64,000 bases of DNA from Ficedula albicollis (lineage: Eukaryota > Chordata > Aves > Passeriformes > Muscicapidae), in the NCBI RefSeq assembly GCF_000247815.1, contig NC_021675.1, positions 63,514,468-63,578,467 of the forward strand, read 5' to 3'. The first letter of the stretch is position 1. Every line of letters begins with the position of its first letter. A program made the translations under genes and the position numbers. Below are positions 51,401 through 61,186 of the stretch, one piece after another. The notes below the pieces were generated by a model. The model saw only the letters and a program-made list of their open reading frames with translations, had not been told where the DNA came from and ran no database searches.

Positions 51401-53695
51401 ACTTTTCAGTCAAGTGTCTAAACTACCAAATATGATCTCCAGTAACTTCAACACTATATCATAAAAACCACACACTACTCAAGGAGAAGGAGGTTTCATA
51501 GATCAAATGCAATCTTAGAGTGCCAGAGAGCCTTGGGAAATGGGAGGGGTCAGTGAAATAGAATTCATGTCACCTCTTTGTGGGAACATATGATTTGTTG
51601 CTATAATCAAAGCAATGCTTTTATGTAGTCCAGTATTCTCTTTCCAGCAACTGCTGAGACTTGGTTATTTAGAGAAAGGTAGGATGAAACTTTACAGGAG
51701 ATAAATAGTAGACAATCTTAAGATGTTGTTTCTCCTGGTAGCAAAAAAACCCACCTTATGTGTTTAAGTATACATTCTAGTACAGGTTCATCTGTTTTCA
51801 TCTTGGACTATTGTAGTTCCAGGTATTTTTTGTTGTACTTATAAATATCCAATTTATTTTAATAATTTAATTATTTTTCTCAACAGAATTTTTGGCTGTT
51901 TCCAATCAAAGTAGTCAGAAATATGCTTTATTTTATTGGTTTTTAATTTAACAATTTGAATTTCCCTTGAAGTTTTCCTGGAACTTTTATTAAGGCATGA
52001 ACAGTAGAAATTCTCCTCTTGGACTGTGTGTATATATATATACATATGTGTGTATATATGCATTATTTGGTCTACTTCCATCATGTTCTCTCTTGCACTG
52101 ATGCTGTATAGCACAAAAAACAGAGGGCCGTAAATAGCACACACACATCACACCCCAGTGTTTCAAAGTTCCTGTGGAAAAGTTTTATGTCTATGTGTCT
52201 TTTTGTCCCTGTCTGGGACAGGAGTGAAAATGAAATGGATAGGAGTGATCTCCAGCCTTCCTAATGAAGGCTTCCTTGAGGCTGGGGTGGGATTGATTGA
52301 AGGACATCATGCTTCAGCCAGTCATCAAGTCAGGAAAATTTCTTCCTCCAAAATGTATGCTGTTAAGGTTTGTTTAATTATATAATTTCAAGAAAAATAT
52401 GTCAATAATTCACATTCTTGATTTTGCAGCTAAATAAATTGCAAGATCTTCATCCTTTGCCTAAGATAATTTTAGAATACCGCCAGGTGAGCTGATATTT
52501 TTTCACAGAACGTAGCTGCATTGAAGCAAAATTTAGCAAAATAAATAGCATATTCATAGTTACATAAAAGAACATAGCTGCATTGAAGCAAAATTTAGCA
52601 AAATAAATTGCATATTCATAGTTAAATAATTAAGTTGGCTCTGGTAAAAGTTCATTCAAATACTAATTTGAAGTCAGTATTCTTAAGACTTTTAAAATTT
52701 GAATGCTTATAGTTGTTTTACTCTGTCAGATTATAGCTAGCAAACAAGTTGTACAACATTGCAAAGACAATTGGGAAAGTTCGCTGTTAACTCCGTGTAG
52801 TGCTATAAGGCATACTTAGGGCAAAGCATCTATTTTTTGAGTTCTGAAGAAATGCTTTGCATAAACTGAAGGAGATAATTGTTTATGGGGAATTTTGGGG
52901 TGACAAGCCTCCTGAAAAGCCAAAACTATCTAGTTAGTCTGCTCCCACACTTAATCATTAGGTTTTCAGTGAATGAGCTTCCAAGAATTTAAAAAAAAAA
53001 TAAATTAAAAAGCGTGGGTTTGTGTTTGGCTTTGATTTTTAAAAATTTGTTTGTGGGTTTTTTGGTGTGTGTGGTTTTCATGTAATGTATTGACCTGGGG
53101 ATATAAGATGTAAAAGAATAAATTCCAATAGTTCATTTATTAGTATCTACAAAGCCCTGTGATTAGGTTATAACCAAGCACTTACCTAAGTTATGTGAAT
53201 AGGTTAAGCTATCAATGAGTACATATCCATTATTTACTTGGATAAAATTGTCCTTAAAAAAGAAAAGTCTACAAACAGGATGCATTTGGAAATTAGGATC
53301 TTTAATTTGCAAAATACCTTATTTTTATAAGTAAACATATATCTAAAATTTCATGTACTTTAGGTTCATAAGATGAAATCAACTTATGTGGATGGACTAC
53401 GAACGTGCATGAAAAAGGTAGAAATATATAAAGTGGCTTGTAAAATCCTAAAAAGATGTGAAATTATTGTAGTGTTTACAGTTTAAGGACTTTTATACAT
53501 GGAAAATTTAAAAGTACTTATATTTTCTTGTTTTAATTGCAGAGAATTTTTATTACTGATACTTATATTAAATAAAATATAGCTGCGTGTCTTCGTTCTT
53601 TTTTTCTTTTTTACTTTACTTGATTACAGGGATTTATTTCCTCTACTTGGAATCAAACAGGAACTGTGACTGGCAGACTTTCAGCTAAACATCCT
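33284..53695 (+). CDS. POLN: POLN (DNA polymerase nu), first 14 coding exons; catalytic 3' exons lie outside the window
   Basis: POLN is a nuclear family A DNA polymerase without proofreading, implicated in translesion synthesis, crosslink repair and recombination (known). Fourteen exons join in phase to 565 codons. The start ATG 33284 has a good context (AAAATGG) and matches the human N-terminus in pattern ([20 protein letters not shown]). A poorly conserved Lys/Ser-rich region (about 41-200) precedes an inactive exonuclease-like domain ([28 protein letters not shown]) and the thumb region ([40 protein letters not shown]). It reaches [19 protein letters not shown], the family A TGRLS motif. 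Palm motifs A, B and C (the catalytic aspartates) must lie downstream; human POLN has about 900 residues. Two introns are GC-AG. No frameshift or internal stop is seen, so the gene looks intact as far as it goes. Confidence 0.96.
34386..34411 (+). repeat. (TG)n(TA)n microsatellite
   Basis: About six TG units followed by about six TA units. Confidence 0.85.
34724..34735 (-). promoter_or_regulatory. CTCF-like core motif (minus strand)
   Basis: GCCATCTGGTGA, preceded by CT, fits the reverse complement of the CTCF core at 11 of 12 positions. Occupancy is unknown. Confidence 0.35.
36231..36356 (+). repeat. Tandem duplication, 63-bp unit, two copies
   Basis: AGGTTTGGTAAAAGTGTTAG ... GCTTGCAGATT at 36231-36293 and 36294-36356, differing at about four positions. 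It ends only 35 bases before the POLN exon 2 acceptor, next to the branch-point region. Confidence 0.95.
36392..36453 (+). CDS. POLN: POLN coding exon 2 (ends in a GC donor)
   Basis: The acceptor TTCTTTTTTAAAG ends at 36391. 62 nt encode (S)[20 protein letters not shown]. The exon ends GAAAAG|GCAAGC: a GC donor is needed, because reading on meets TGA at 36472-36474 and the phase (0) fits the next exon only from here. This part has low conservation with human POLN, so the call rests on splice signals and phase. Confidence 0.7.
36454..39571 (+). other. POLN: POLN intron 2 (GC-AG), with a probable LINE relic
   Basis: Starts GCAAGC and ends TTTTCCCAG, 3.1 kb. About 37,900-39,060 looks like a decayed LINE. 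The rest is A/T-rich. Confidence 0.7.
37860..39060 (+). mobile_element. Possible ancient CR1-like LINE relic
   Basis: At about 38,058 the + strand reads AATTATGGGAGACTTCAGTTA (IMGDFSY), like the (V)GDFN motif of a CR1 endonuclease. About 800 bases later, GGGCCAGTAGCATACCAAGG AAATTTCTGAAGGAA resembles the GPDGIxPRxLKE segment of the reverse transcriptase in order and spacing. Frames are heavily broken. Tentative. Confidence 0.35.
39572..40078 (+). CDS. POLN: POLN coding exon 3
   Basis: The acceptor CTCATTTTCCCAG ends at 39571, then [14 protein letters not shown]; 169 codons, phase 0 at both ends. The last part, [20 protein letters not shown], matches human POLN (MLKQAAALVITVMYTDGS). The donor GAGCAG|GTTGGT is weak. 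An alternative acceptor at 39518 is out of phase. Confidence 0.88.
40079..42408 (+). other. POLN: POLN introns 3 and 4
   Basis: Intron 3 (40079-40429, weak GTTGGT donor) and intron 4 (40618-42408) flank exon 4. Both are A/T-rich, and I see no repeat, RNA gene or further exon. Confidence 0.8.
40430..40617 (+). CDS. POLN: POLN coding exon 4
   Basis: The acceptor TGCTTAACAG ends at 40429. 62 codons plus two bases: [17 protein letters not shown] ... [14 protein letters not shown]. The donor is TCTTG|GTGAGA. Another AG 16 bases later would shift the frame to an early stop, so 40430 is preferred. Confidence 0.92.
42409..42521 (+). CDS. POLN: POLN coding exon 5 (ends in a GC donor)
   Basis: The acceptor TTCTGTGCAG ends at 42408; the first base completes Trp, then [20 protein letters not shown]. 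It ends AAACAAG|GCAAGT, the classic GC-donor consensus. Reading on gives a TGA at 42530-42532. The split Val codon (G + TT) with the next exon agrees. Confidence 0.93.
42522..44332 (+). other. POLN: POLN intron 5 (GC-AG)
   Basis: Starts GCAAGT and ends TTTTTGTAG, 1.8 kb. Apart from short G and T runs near 43,014-43,045, nothing is recognised. Confidence 0.85.
44333..44490 (+). CDS. POLN: POLN coding exon 6
   Basis: The acceptor TTGTTTTTGTAG ends at 44332. It encodes [20 protein letters not shown] and [11 protein letters not shown], very close to human [20 protein letters not shown]. The donor is TCT|GTAAGT, phase 0. Confidence 0.96.
44491..47011 (+). other. POLN: POLN intron 6
   Basis: GT-AG, 2.5 kb. 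About 45,545-46,030 is unusually pyrimidine-rich on the + strand. No exon or repeat family is recognised. Confidence 0.8.
47012..47080 (+). CDS. POLN: POLN coding exon 7
   Basis: 69 nt between ATTTATATCAG and AAAG|GTAAGA encode [23 protein letters not shown], aligned with human ENLKTLYRLTMDLCSKLKD. Too short to stand out by length; identified by similarity and phase. Confidence 0.9.
47081..48491 (+). other. POLN: POLN intron 7 with a CR1 3' end
   Basis: GT-AG, 1.4 kb. A + strand CR1 tail lies at about 47,500-47,690. Next to it, on the minus strand, is a 47,758-48,003 open frame of unknown origin. Confidence 0.8.
47500..47690 (+). mobile_element. CR1 LINE 3' end, + strand
   Basis: Reads CTGGGACAGGCTGCCCAGAG GGGTGGTTGATGG, GTGTTCAAGAGGCAATGG, GCAGTGGGACTAGAAAGTCAT and GTAGGTGTCTTCCAAG. 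This is the conserved CR1 tail, ending in the degenerate ATTCTAT-type terminal repeat (ATTTTATTCTATTTTATCC). Confidence 0.85.
48492..48552 (+). CDS. POLN: POLN coding exon 8
   Basis: 61 nt between TTGCTTTACAG and GGCAG|GTATGA encode [20 protein letters not shown]; human has GLWQLFRTLELPLIPILA. Confidence 0.95.
48553..49638 (+). other. POLN: POLN introns 8 and 9
   Basis: Intron 8 (48553-48764) and intron 9 (48830-49638) are A/T-rich GT-AG introns. I see nothing else in them. Confidence 0.85.
48765..48829 (+). CDS. POLN: POLN coding exon 9
   Basis: 65 nt between TGTATTTACAG and AGGG|GTAAAT. It encodes (V)[20 protein letters not shown] then G; human has VMESHAIQVNKEEMEKTSALLG. Confidence 0.95.
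49639..49722 (+). CDS. POLN: POLN coding exon 10
   Basis: 84 nt between TCATTTATAG and [31 protein letters not shown] then TSSCQLRE, almost the same as human. It belongs to the thumb region of the polymerase fold. An ATT trinucleotide run follows directly in the intron. Confidence 0.96.
49723..50266 (+). other. POLN: POLN intron 10
   Basis: GT-AG, 544 bp. It begins with an ATT trinucleotide run (about 49,725-49,746) right at the donor and has a T run near 50,073. Confidence 0.85.
50267..50356 (+). CDS. POLN: POLN coding exon 11
   Basis: 90 nt between CTTATTTTAG and GTTGTG|GTGAGA encode [20 protein letters not shown] ... STSEVV. Human has ILFGKLKLHLLSQR ... STSEAV. Confidence 0.95.
50535..51195 (-). 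mobile_element. CR1 LINE fragment, minus strand, with internal duplication
   Basis: The + strand carries the reverse complement of the CR1 3' region: TCTCCAGGCTAAACATCCCC, AGCTCCTTCAGCTGTTCCTC, CACTGGCCTTCTTGGCCACC, CTGATCCAGCCTGTCCAGAT CCCTCTG, GGTATCATCTGCAAACT and GATCCCCTTGTCAGATCATT. A 97-bp piece is duplicated in tandem. Confidence 0.93.
50895..51088 (+). repeat. 97-bp tandem duplication inside the CR1 copy
   Basis: GACCCAGGGGCAGGACCCAG ... CCTGTCCAGAT occurs from 50911 and again from 51008 (offset 97) without an apparent mismatch. Confidence 0.95.
52026..52062 (+). repeat. TA/TG microsatellite
   Basis: GTGTGTATATATATATACAT followed by ATGTGTGTATATATGC. Confidence 0.85.
52430..52486 (+). 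CDS. POLN: POLN coding exon 12
   Basis: 57 nt between TTGATTTTGCAG and CGCCAG|GTGAGC encode [19 protein letters not shown], nearly the same as the human protein. Confidence 0.97.
52487..53363 (+). other. POLN: POLN intron 12
   Basis: GT-AG, 877 bp. Apart from the 62-bp tandem duplication near its donor, A/T-rich unique sequence. Confidence 0.85.
52507..52630 (+). repeat. Tandem duplication, 62-bp unit, two copies
   Basis: GAACGTAGCTGCATTGAAGC ... TCATAGTTACATAAAA is repeated at offset 62 (GAACATAGCTGCATTGAAGC ... TCATAGTTAAATAA) with about four differences. It begins 20 bases after the POLN exon 12 donor. Confidence 0.93.
53364..53417 (+). CDS. POLN: POLN coding exon 13
   Basis: 54 nt between ATGTACTTTAG and AAAAAG|GTAGAA encode [18 protein letters not shown]; human has VHKIKSTFVDGLLACMKK. 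Confidence 0.97.
53630..53695 (+). CDS. POLN: POLN coding exon 14 (TGRLS motif)
   Basis: 66 nt between CTTGATTACAG and CATCCT|GTAAGT encode [22 protein letters not shown]. The TGRLS motif contacts DNA and primer in family A polymerases and marks the start of the palm and fingers. It is the last POLN exon that I can find. Confidence 0.97.
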
Positions 53696-54287
53696 GTAAG
53701 TGAGCATGTTTGAAGATCTGCATTTTAATTGAAAAGAAAAATTAATATTACTTGTACAATATGTAATATTTTTAACACAGGAATTGTTTGTTTTCACGCA
53801 AGTCTAGCGGTTGCTGTATTGTATCTAAATGGTGGACAGAAAAAGCTTATTAAATGGGTATTTTACTGTAGGACATCTGTTCTTAGGTATATTTTGTGTT
53901 GTCTGTGATCAGAATTAACATTGTTACCTGAAGTAGAGGAGTACAATTGTGAGCCATGCATGTACCTTGAATACTTCCTTGTCATGAATTCCTGGTGTTC
54001 ATGAAGCACTCCTTGTAAAGGATCAGTGAGCCCTGGAAGGTGGGTATTACAGAAAAGGAAGCTCTCTTCTTCTGGAATTTGGCTTCAGGCCTCATAGCAG
54101 TAAAGGGCTGAGCTGGCAGTGCTGGTGCTCTGGCAATCTTGCTCTGGCAATCTTGCTTTATATGGCTGTGCTGCTTGGGCTTTTTGTACATCCTTTCTTA
54201 TCTATAGTGATCTCCATGTGCAAGGTTGTGCCTGAAACGTGTTTTGTTTGACTTTCTGGACTGCTAAAGGCTTGGGTTATCTCTTCT

Positions 54288-54290
<3 letters not shown>

Positions 54291-54328
<38 letters not shown>
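54291..54328 (+). repeat. Poly-T run, 38 bases
   Basis: A pure T run following TCTCTTCTCTC and followed by CCCCACAAAGTAGCC. Read on the minus strand it is a 38-base A tail after GGCTACTTTGTGGGG. Confidence 0.95.
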
Positions 54329-57300
54329 CCCCACAAAGTAGCCTTTCAAGGGCTACTCTTGGTGTTTATGATGCCCACTGACCTTTGGCTGTACAGATTC
54401 ACCTTTGTGTTCCCCTCTCTAACAGCCCATGGCTGCATGGATGACAGTGCAGGACCTGGTGTGGGACAAGGTGGGACTGCAGAGCTCCAGGGGCTCAAGG
54501 CATAGGTGAGAGAACAGCAGAACAAAAGTAGTGCCTGTCTATCTGGGGAAAGTTTCTGTTTGGTTTGGCCGTGGCCATTTCTAGCAAAGACCTGGCTTCT
54601 GGCCCTATGGATGACTGGGAGCAGATGCAGAGATGGGACTTGTCTCCTAAAGGCTAGAGAGAATCTATGAGGCTCTTGTCCTTTTAACTTGGGCCCCAAA
54701 GTGCTGTCAGTTCCTATCCATGCAGGTTTGGGTACTGCTTATCTCTGTGCAGGACCTAACCTTAAGTTTCACAAGTACAAATGGCATTAGGAGCTTTCTG
54801 CAGTCTGGGAGAAAGGCCATGGTCTTCCACAGCTCTGTGTGGGAGCAGAGATGTAAACCTTACCAGTTGTGGCCTCTTTGCATGGATGGTCTAGTGTGGT
54901 TCCTGGCAAGTCCTGCCTGGGATGTTGACTTTGGAGTTCTGACAGAAGACTGTCCTGTGGGGTTCTCACCCTCACCATACTGGTAACTTCCTTAGCTCTT
55001 CTTTCACCTTTCTTCACAGTTCTTGTTTCATTTGCATCTCCCTACCCTGATGGTGCATATTTCCATACAATTTGTCATCAAACAATTTATAGGAAGTGCT
55101 TATGCTTTTTGCAGAGTAAAAATCAGTGTTTAGGATTCTGAATTAACAACAGAATGGGGAAGTGTTACTGACACTCATGTTTCTCATGCACCCAGATGGG
55201 AGAAAGTGAGAGGAAAAGATGATCTTGAAGGTCACAGTTTGCTGAATTCTCTGATGTGATGCACAGGCATTTCTAAGTCAGAGCTGAACAGACAGCTGTC
55301 TTGAAAAACCACATACAACAAAAAATTACCTTTAGCCCATCATAGTAAAAAGGACTTGAAATCTATTTTTCTTAAAGGTTGTTTTTCTTCAAAATAATAC
55401 TGCCAGAATTAGCATCCAGGGTTGCCTAAGGCTGGCTTTTCCTTCTAAGGAAAAACATTGGCATGGCTTTTTTTGTTTGAAATGTTTATGGAACTTATGC
55501 CATCTGTTTCTGAATCATTTATTGATATAGAAGATATACTGCAGTCACTTTGCTAAGTGTTAAAGGATTGGGAAGATTCTTGCCGGAAATCATAAATATT
55601 GGAGATATTTTTGTGGTTACTATGATATGTCAAATTTTAGCTGAATTTTTGCTGAGGTAGTTTATTTTTAACTGTTTTAAAATGCTTTAACAAGTGATTA
55701 AAGCAAAGGATAAGTGTGAATCAGATACTGTGAGAATTCAAATGGAAAAACATCCCGTATTCTGCAGTGCTTCTGAGAGATGGGGTTCCAAACAAAGGTT
55801 TCTTTATCTTTCTTTTGCTTTGTCAAGGTAATGGATCTATCTGTCCTCTTTAAGGCATTTAATGGAGTCCAGAAGGGATTTACTTATAGGTTTGAGGGGA
55901 AATGACAAGACATTGGATATGGAGCAGAATTTCTTTTTCAGATAAACTGTCATCTTCTTTCAAATAGTTCCACATTTGATATATGGATGATATATATTTT
56001 TTGCTTTATGTGGGTTTTTCTCAATAGATGAGTTGATTCTCAAGAATTTTTATAACTTTTGTGTTGTAGCAACTTGGAGGGGGTTTCTTAGCAGCACTTT
56101 ACTTCAGTGGCTCTTCATTTTAGTTTAACTGCACTTCATTCCTTTCATTTGGTTTCTTCCTCTACAATATGTGTGCTGTATAAATCATGTGTTTTTCACA
56201 AATAACTGTTAACGTATTATTGCTGAACAGGGACACATTTGATCTTTCAGTCTCCTGTTACTGTGTTGTAGATGTCTATTTGCTACTTTTGGAGAACCTG
56301 AGTATATGAAACCTGAAAGTAAATATAAACCCTAAAAATTATTTTATAATGTATCCATATGCTAGTTGTTTTTTGTTCCCCTCTATGATAGAAGTATTGG
56401 GGAATTTAATTAGGTTTATTATTTGAATGTGTTATTTTCAAATAGTTTTTGTATAAACATAATAATCTTGTCTACAATAAGATGCTCTTTAATTATATTG
56501 CTCATAGACAACTTTTCTATTAGATATATTTATGAAATTCATAAAAACTTGTTTATGTTCTCCAAACCCACCTGGAAATATCTCTTTTCAGCCTCTCATG
56601 TTTTAAAGCAGAAATAAGTCAAGACACAAGTGGAAAAGCATAAACCCAATTAAGATCAAGCCCCTTTCAGAATGAAAAGAGAGAAATCTTAACTTGAGAT
56701 ATAAAGATTGCATAAAATTAGATGTTATAATTTGGTTTAAGATGTAAATTTCAGTACTAGAATCAGATATTCTGTATTAAGATTTCTTTCCTCCAGGCTT
56801 CTGCTGCAGAGAGAGCTGAAATGCTGCTAATGAGTTTATGCTTCTCTACTTCAGAAGATGTTTGCATCATTAAACTGAAAAGCATAAAGTGGTGGGCTTC
56901 AGGGAGCATTTCCTTCCTTTTAGTAACAAAAAGTTATGCTAAAGATAAATAAAAAACTTTTACCTTCTTGAAGCAAGTGGAAAAACATAAAGCATTCCTC
57001 AGGAATGCTGAAGTTTTCCTCAGGAAAAATGCTTTTACAGCTTCTCCAAAAAGTCAAAGAAAATAATTTAACCTATCAAGTCAAAGAAACATGTTAGCCT
57101 GTAATTTGGAAATCAGGAATGTAATTTGAAAGAGAAACTAATTAGCACATTTTGAATGTTAACATTCTTAAGGAAGGATCATAAAGAGCCTGAAATATTG
57201 CATATATCTCAATCTCTTCAAGAGATACAAGATTTTCTGGTGGTGAATGCACAATAGAGAATTGCATGCTTGTTTATTAGAAAATGAGTGTTGCAATTAG

Positions 57301-59870
57301 TGTTTGGAATATGAATAATGAATTTACCCATCTGGTTTTCATTCTAAGGGGAGAAACAATCCCTTCAAGTAGAGGCCCTTCTGAGCAATTGCCATCCAAA
57401 ATGAGTCTGTTCTCTCAATTAACTTAGCAAACCAGTATTTCTGATTATCTATACTGTATCTGTGTTATTTCCCCTCTGGGCTGTTTTATTGGAGTGAAAA
57501 AAATTTCTAATTTTCTCTGAGATAAATTGGAAATGTGGTTTTGGAATAGTTTTGAGATTGTTTCTGGACAGTGTGGATGGGACGCTGCTTGTTTGTCTCC
57601 CTTTTGTAGCAGAATCCCACTAGGTTTTACATCTTGGCATCCCCATGTGCACTCCTAGCAGGGTGGTCTGACAGAACCCTGCTACCAAAGCTGTTGTGAC
57701 AGCTCCAAATTTCAGGCATTTTGTCCAAGGCCTCATTAAGGCTGTAGGCTGATTTGTGATACTGTGAATATTCTTTCTGAAAGTTTGAAGTCTGTGATCA
57801 CAATTAGATTCCAGCAGGAACAGGATGTTCTGCAAGGTGTTCCAATAGTGATGGGATTCTGCACTGTCTTGTTTTATCCCTGCCCCTTTCTTTCACAGCT
57901 TTTAGAAGGTTTGGCAGAGGCTGATGCAATGTGAGGAGTCAGACACCAAGTCTGGGAGCAGGGATATGCTTGCATTTTGCATTTTTTTAACCCCCACCCC
58001 AGAAATGAGCCAAGGCCTTGGCTGCTTTTGAAACTGCACTGATAGGAATAAGACTTTGGTAAACTTGTTTTCTTACACTGTCCAGCTGAGAAGATTATTT
58101 ACTTAAAATGGAGAAATGGTATGGGCCTTACATTTTCATTGATCTTGGAGTGTGTCTTCTATTATTTTTTTAAAGTATCTTTGTTGGAGAGCACTGGGGA
58201 TAGAGACATGTCAGACATATTACAGGTTCATATAAAACATCTTGTCTAAAGTCTTCTGAAATATCATCTAGGCTAACAAAATAATTTTTAGGTAAGTGTT
58301 TCCTAACATGGGCTTTGCTTATAACAAGGGTGGGTTGTCTTAATGGATATGAGAATATGTCTGTGATTTCTTGGGCCTTTGAATTAAAGCCATTTAATGC
58401 TATGTTTTCTAGTCAGTAAAAACCCCTGTCACTCAGATGAGCTGATGTGCTGTTAGAAAAAGCCAGAGTGTGCTTGCTGATTGTTGTGGTTTATTGGTAT
58501 TCTCTGAGCATCTTTTGCATTCACAACATATTTTCAGGCCATATTTCTTTTCAGTATGTTTATTCCAATACTCTTGAGTCATTTGGTGATTATGACTGCA
58601 CTAATAGCACTAAAATAGCATCTCATTTTATGAGTAGAATTATGATGTTTTTATAGTCTCTTGTTGCTCAGTTTTTTTAAAAAGTAATCTTAATGAAGGC
58701 TTCAAGAAATGATATTTACAGTTGGAGACAGAAGTTCTGTATTTCCTCTTCCTCACTCATCACAGTTGAAGTTTTATGGCAGGAAAATTTTACTTAAAAG
58801 TGAGTGAATGGGCATGTTGACAAGACTTTGGTCCAATTACATTTTCAGAATGAAACTTTATGCTACCTTAACATTGCAAAAGAAAGTTCTTAGGAATTAG
58901 TGTGACAACTGTAGTGTGGAAAGTCACTGTTATTCATATCATAACACTCATATCTGGTGCTCCAGAACATCATCGTGTTGATTTAGTACCCAAATACAGA
59001 AACAAGGTTTCTTCATTATAGACATTTGTTCTCTCAGCATCTGGGCTACAGTGTCCTTTTCTATGATATATGCACATCTTTGACATCCTCTGTTGTAATG
59101 CTCCTGATTTGTATAGATTGATTTATCTCATGGTGATTGAGTGTATCCAATACATGGACATTTTACAGCCTAATTTGGCTCAGTAAAGCTTGTCAGTTGA
59201 AAGCATCATCTGGGCTGTAGTTCTGTAAAACAAGCAGTTCATTCCTGTCCTCTTCTCTTCTGTTTTGGATTATCTTTTTATATATTTGTATATTTGTTCT
59301 GTGTGTTATTTAAAGAAAGGTAATGTGCAGCTGGTATAAATCTGCTTCCTTGCAATAACAGCATAAAAGATACTTGCATTTTATTTATGCAGGAGAAGGT
59401 GGTCTGTCATTATTTCTTCTACAAGCTAAACATAAGCACAGAGATAAACAGGGCAATTAAAATTGATGGCTTAAAAATGAAAGATTCTATACAACTTGGA
59501 AAAATATCAGGCAGAGTGTTTTAGCACATTATGAAATATTGACTATGAAGGCTGAAATCCTCCTTCACTGTCCTTTAGTTTTTGGCAAAAGCAATTCTCA
59601 GAGAAGCTTAGATTTGTAGATGTGAGGGGAAAAAAGTTCCTCTAAAATCTTCCCATGCTAGAGAGATGACAGCACTGCATACTTCCACTTGCTTCTTTAA
59701 AATTAGAAGATAATATATTTCAATCCAGTATGTATAAATTAAATTGTCAGCACTTGAGCATTTACTGCTATTGAGTGGGTGTTGTTAAGGTTGTTGATTA
59801 TATGCTGATTCGTTTTATCCTTTAAATAGCCTTTGCCAGCAATCTTTTGGGAATGCTCCGGGTAAAAGCC

Positions 59871-60014
59871 AAAGCTCTGATCGTGCTTTAGAAATTCATC
59901 TTGGAATACAACTACTGCTACTGCCAGGCTATTTTCTTCTATAAAGCTCTGATCGTGCTTTAGAAATTCATCTTGGGATACAACTGCTGCTACTGCCAGG
60001 CTATTTTTTTCTAT
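59871..60014 (+). repeat. Tandem duplication, 72-bp unit, two copies
   Basis: AAAGCTCTGATCGTGCTTTA ... CAGGCTATTTTCTTCTAT at 59871-59942 and 59943-60014, differing at about three positions. Because 72 is a multiple of three, the minus strand reads as a 24-residue repeat; that is not evidence of a gene. Confidence 0.95.
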
Positions 60015-61044
60015 AGTATGAATGTGATTGGAGCACAGAGCTAACAAGAATCAAAATTAGATTGCTAAAAAACTTGTTTTGATTAGTGTAGCTTTCACTA
60101 CCTTACAAATTCAAAGCTGTTTTAAAGTGAAGTAATTATAGTAATATCTATTACTTGAAGTATTCTGTTACGTAAGTTAGCCTACACACTTTGGTGTGTT
60201 TCTTGGAATTTTATTAAGTCTGATTTCATGTAATCTGAGAATAGTTTCAGAGTAATATTAGCATGAAATTTAGCTTACAAGAAACAATTAGTGACATTCA
60301 CTCACAGTCTGTCGTGGTTGTTATTCTGCTACTTTTTATCCATTCACATTTCAACTCCTGGCTGGGCACTTTCCTTATGCCTGAGGTTGGCATATGCAGC
60401 ATCCCCTGATGTCTCCACTGGTCACAGTCACTGTACCTCTGTAAGCTCTGAGGAGTTTCATGGAACCCATGTCCTGCTGAGGTAATTTTTACTGTCCTCA
60501 TCCACAAGACAGTTGCTCAGGCTGAATCTTCAGCAATGTGCACAAATACGTATGTGATCCTTGTATTCAATATCTCTGTGTCTCTTTTTGTTACTGAGTT
60601 TTCTGTTGGAACCCCTTGTGAATTGATTGAGATTTTGTAAATTGTGGCTGGTGGTTTTTTTTGTTTTCATATGAAGCACTCTATTAGAGGGAGTTTTAGA
60701 TGCACACTTTAGCAACTACTCAGAGCTTGGAGACTTATGTTCTGACAGGACATTTAAAATAAGAGCCTCAGAAACACAAATTATGTCTTGTCTTACAAGC
60801 TCTCAAAAGGGGAAAGTGTAACTATAGTTCTCTGATGGTTCAGTTCCTGTTTGTAAGGACAAAATAGTCTTAACTCATTCTCAGCATAGATTTCACTCTG
60901 TTTTAACATAGCAATAGTATTTAAATAGTTTATTTTGCTATGTAGTGTTCTTCTACTGTACAACCTTCTCCCACTTGGTATCTGAGAAAAAATTAAAAGA
61001 TCTGAGAAGTCTGGCAATACCAGAAATGAAGAATGACAATGGTT

Positions 61045-61186
61045 TATAGGGGAAGATCAAAAGTTAGGTGAATTGAAAGAGACTTCTTGTCTTGGATGGA
61101 CCAATTTTCACGTAGTATAGGGGAAGATCAAAAGTTAGGTGAATTGAAAGAGACTTCTTGTCTTGAATGGACCAATTTTCACGAAG
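61045..61186 (+). repeat. Tandem duplication, 71-bp unit, two copies
   Basis: TATAGGGGAAGATCAAAAGT ... ACCAATTTTCACGTAG at 61045-61115 and again at 61116-61186 with about two differences. Confidence 0.95.

Larger units (their letters stand above)
50357..52429 (+). other. POLN: POLN intron 11 with a CR1 fragment
   Basis: GT-AG, 2.1 kb. A minus-strand CR1 copy (about 50,535-51,195) and a TA/TG microsatellite (52026-52062) lie within it. Confidence 0.85.

Noticed and set aside
59739..60047. Minus-strand frame with a 24-residue repeat
   Set aside because: It is a 72-bp tandem DNA duplication in intron sequence; the repeat is in frame because 72 is divisible by three.
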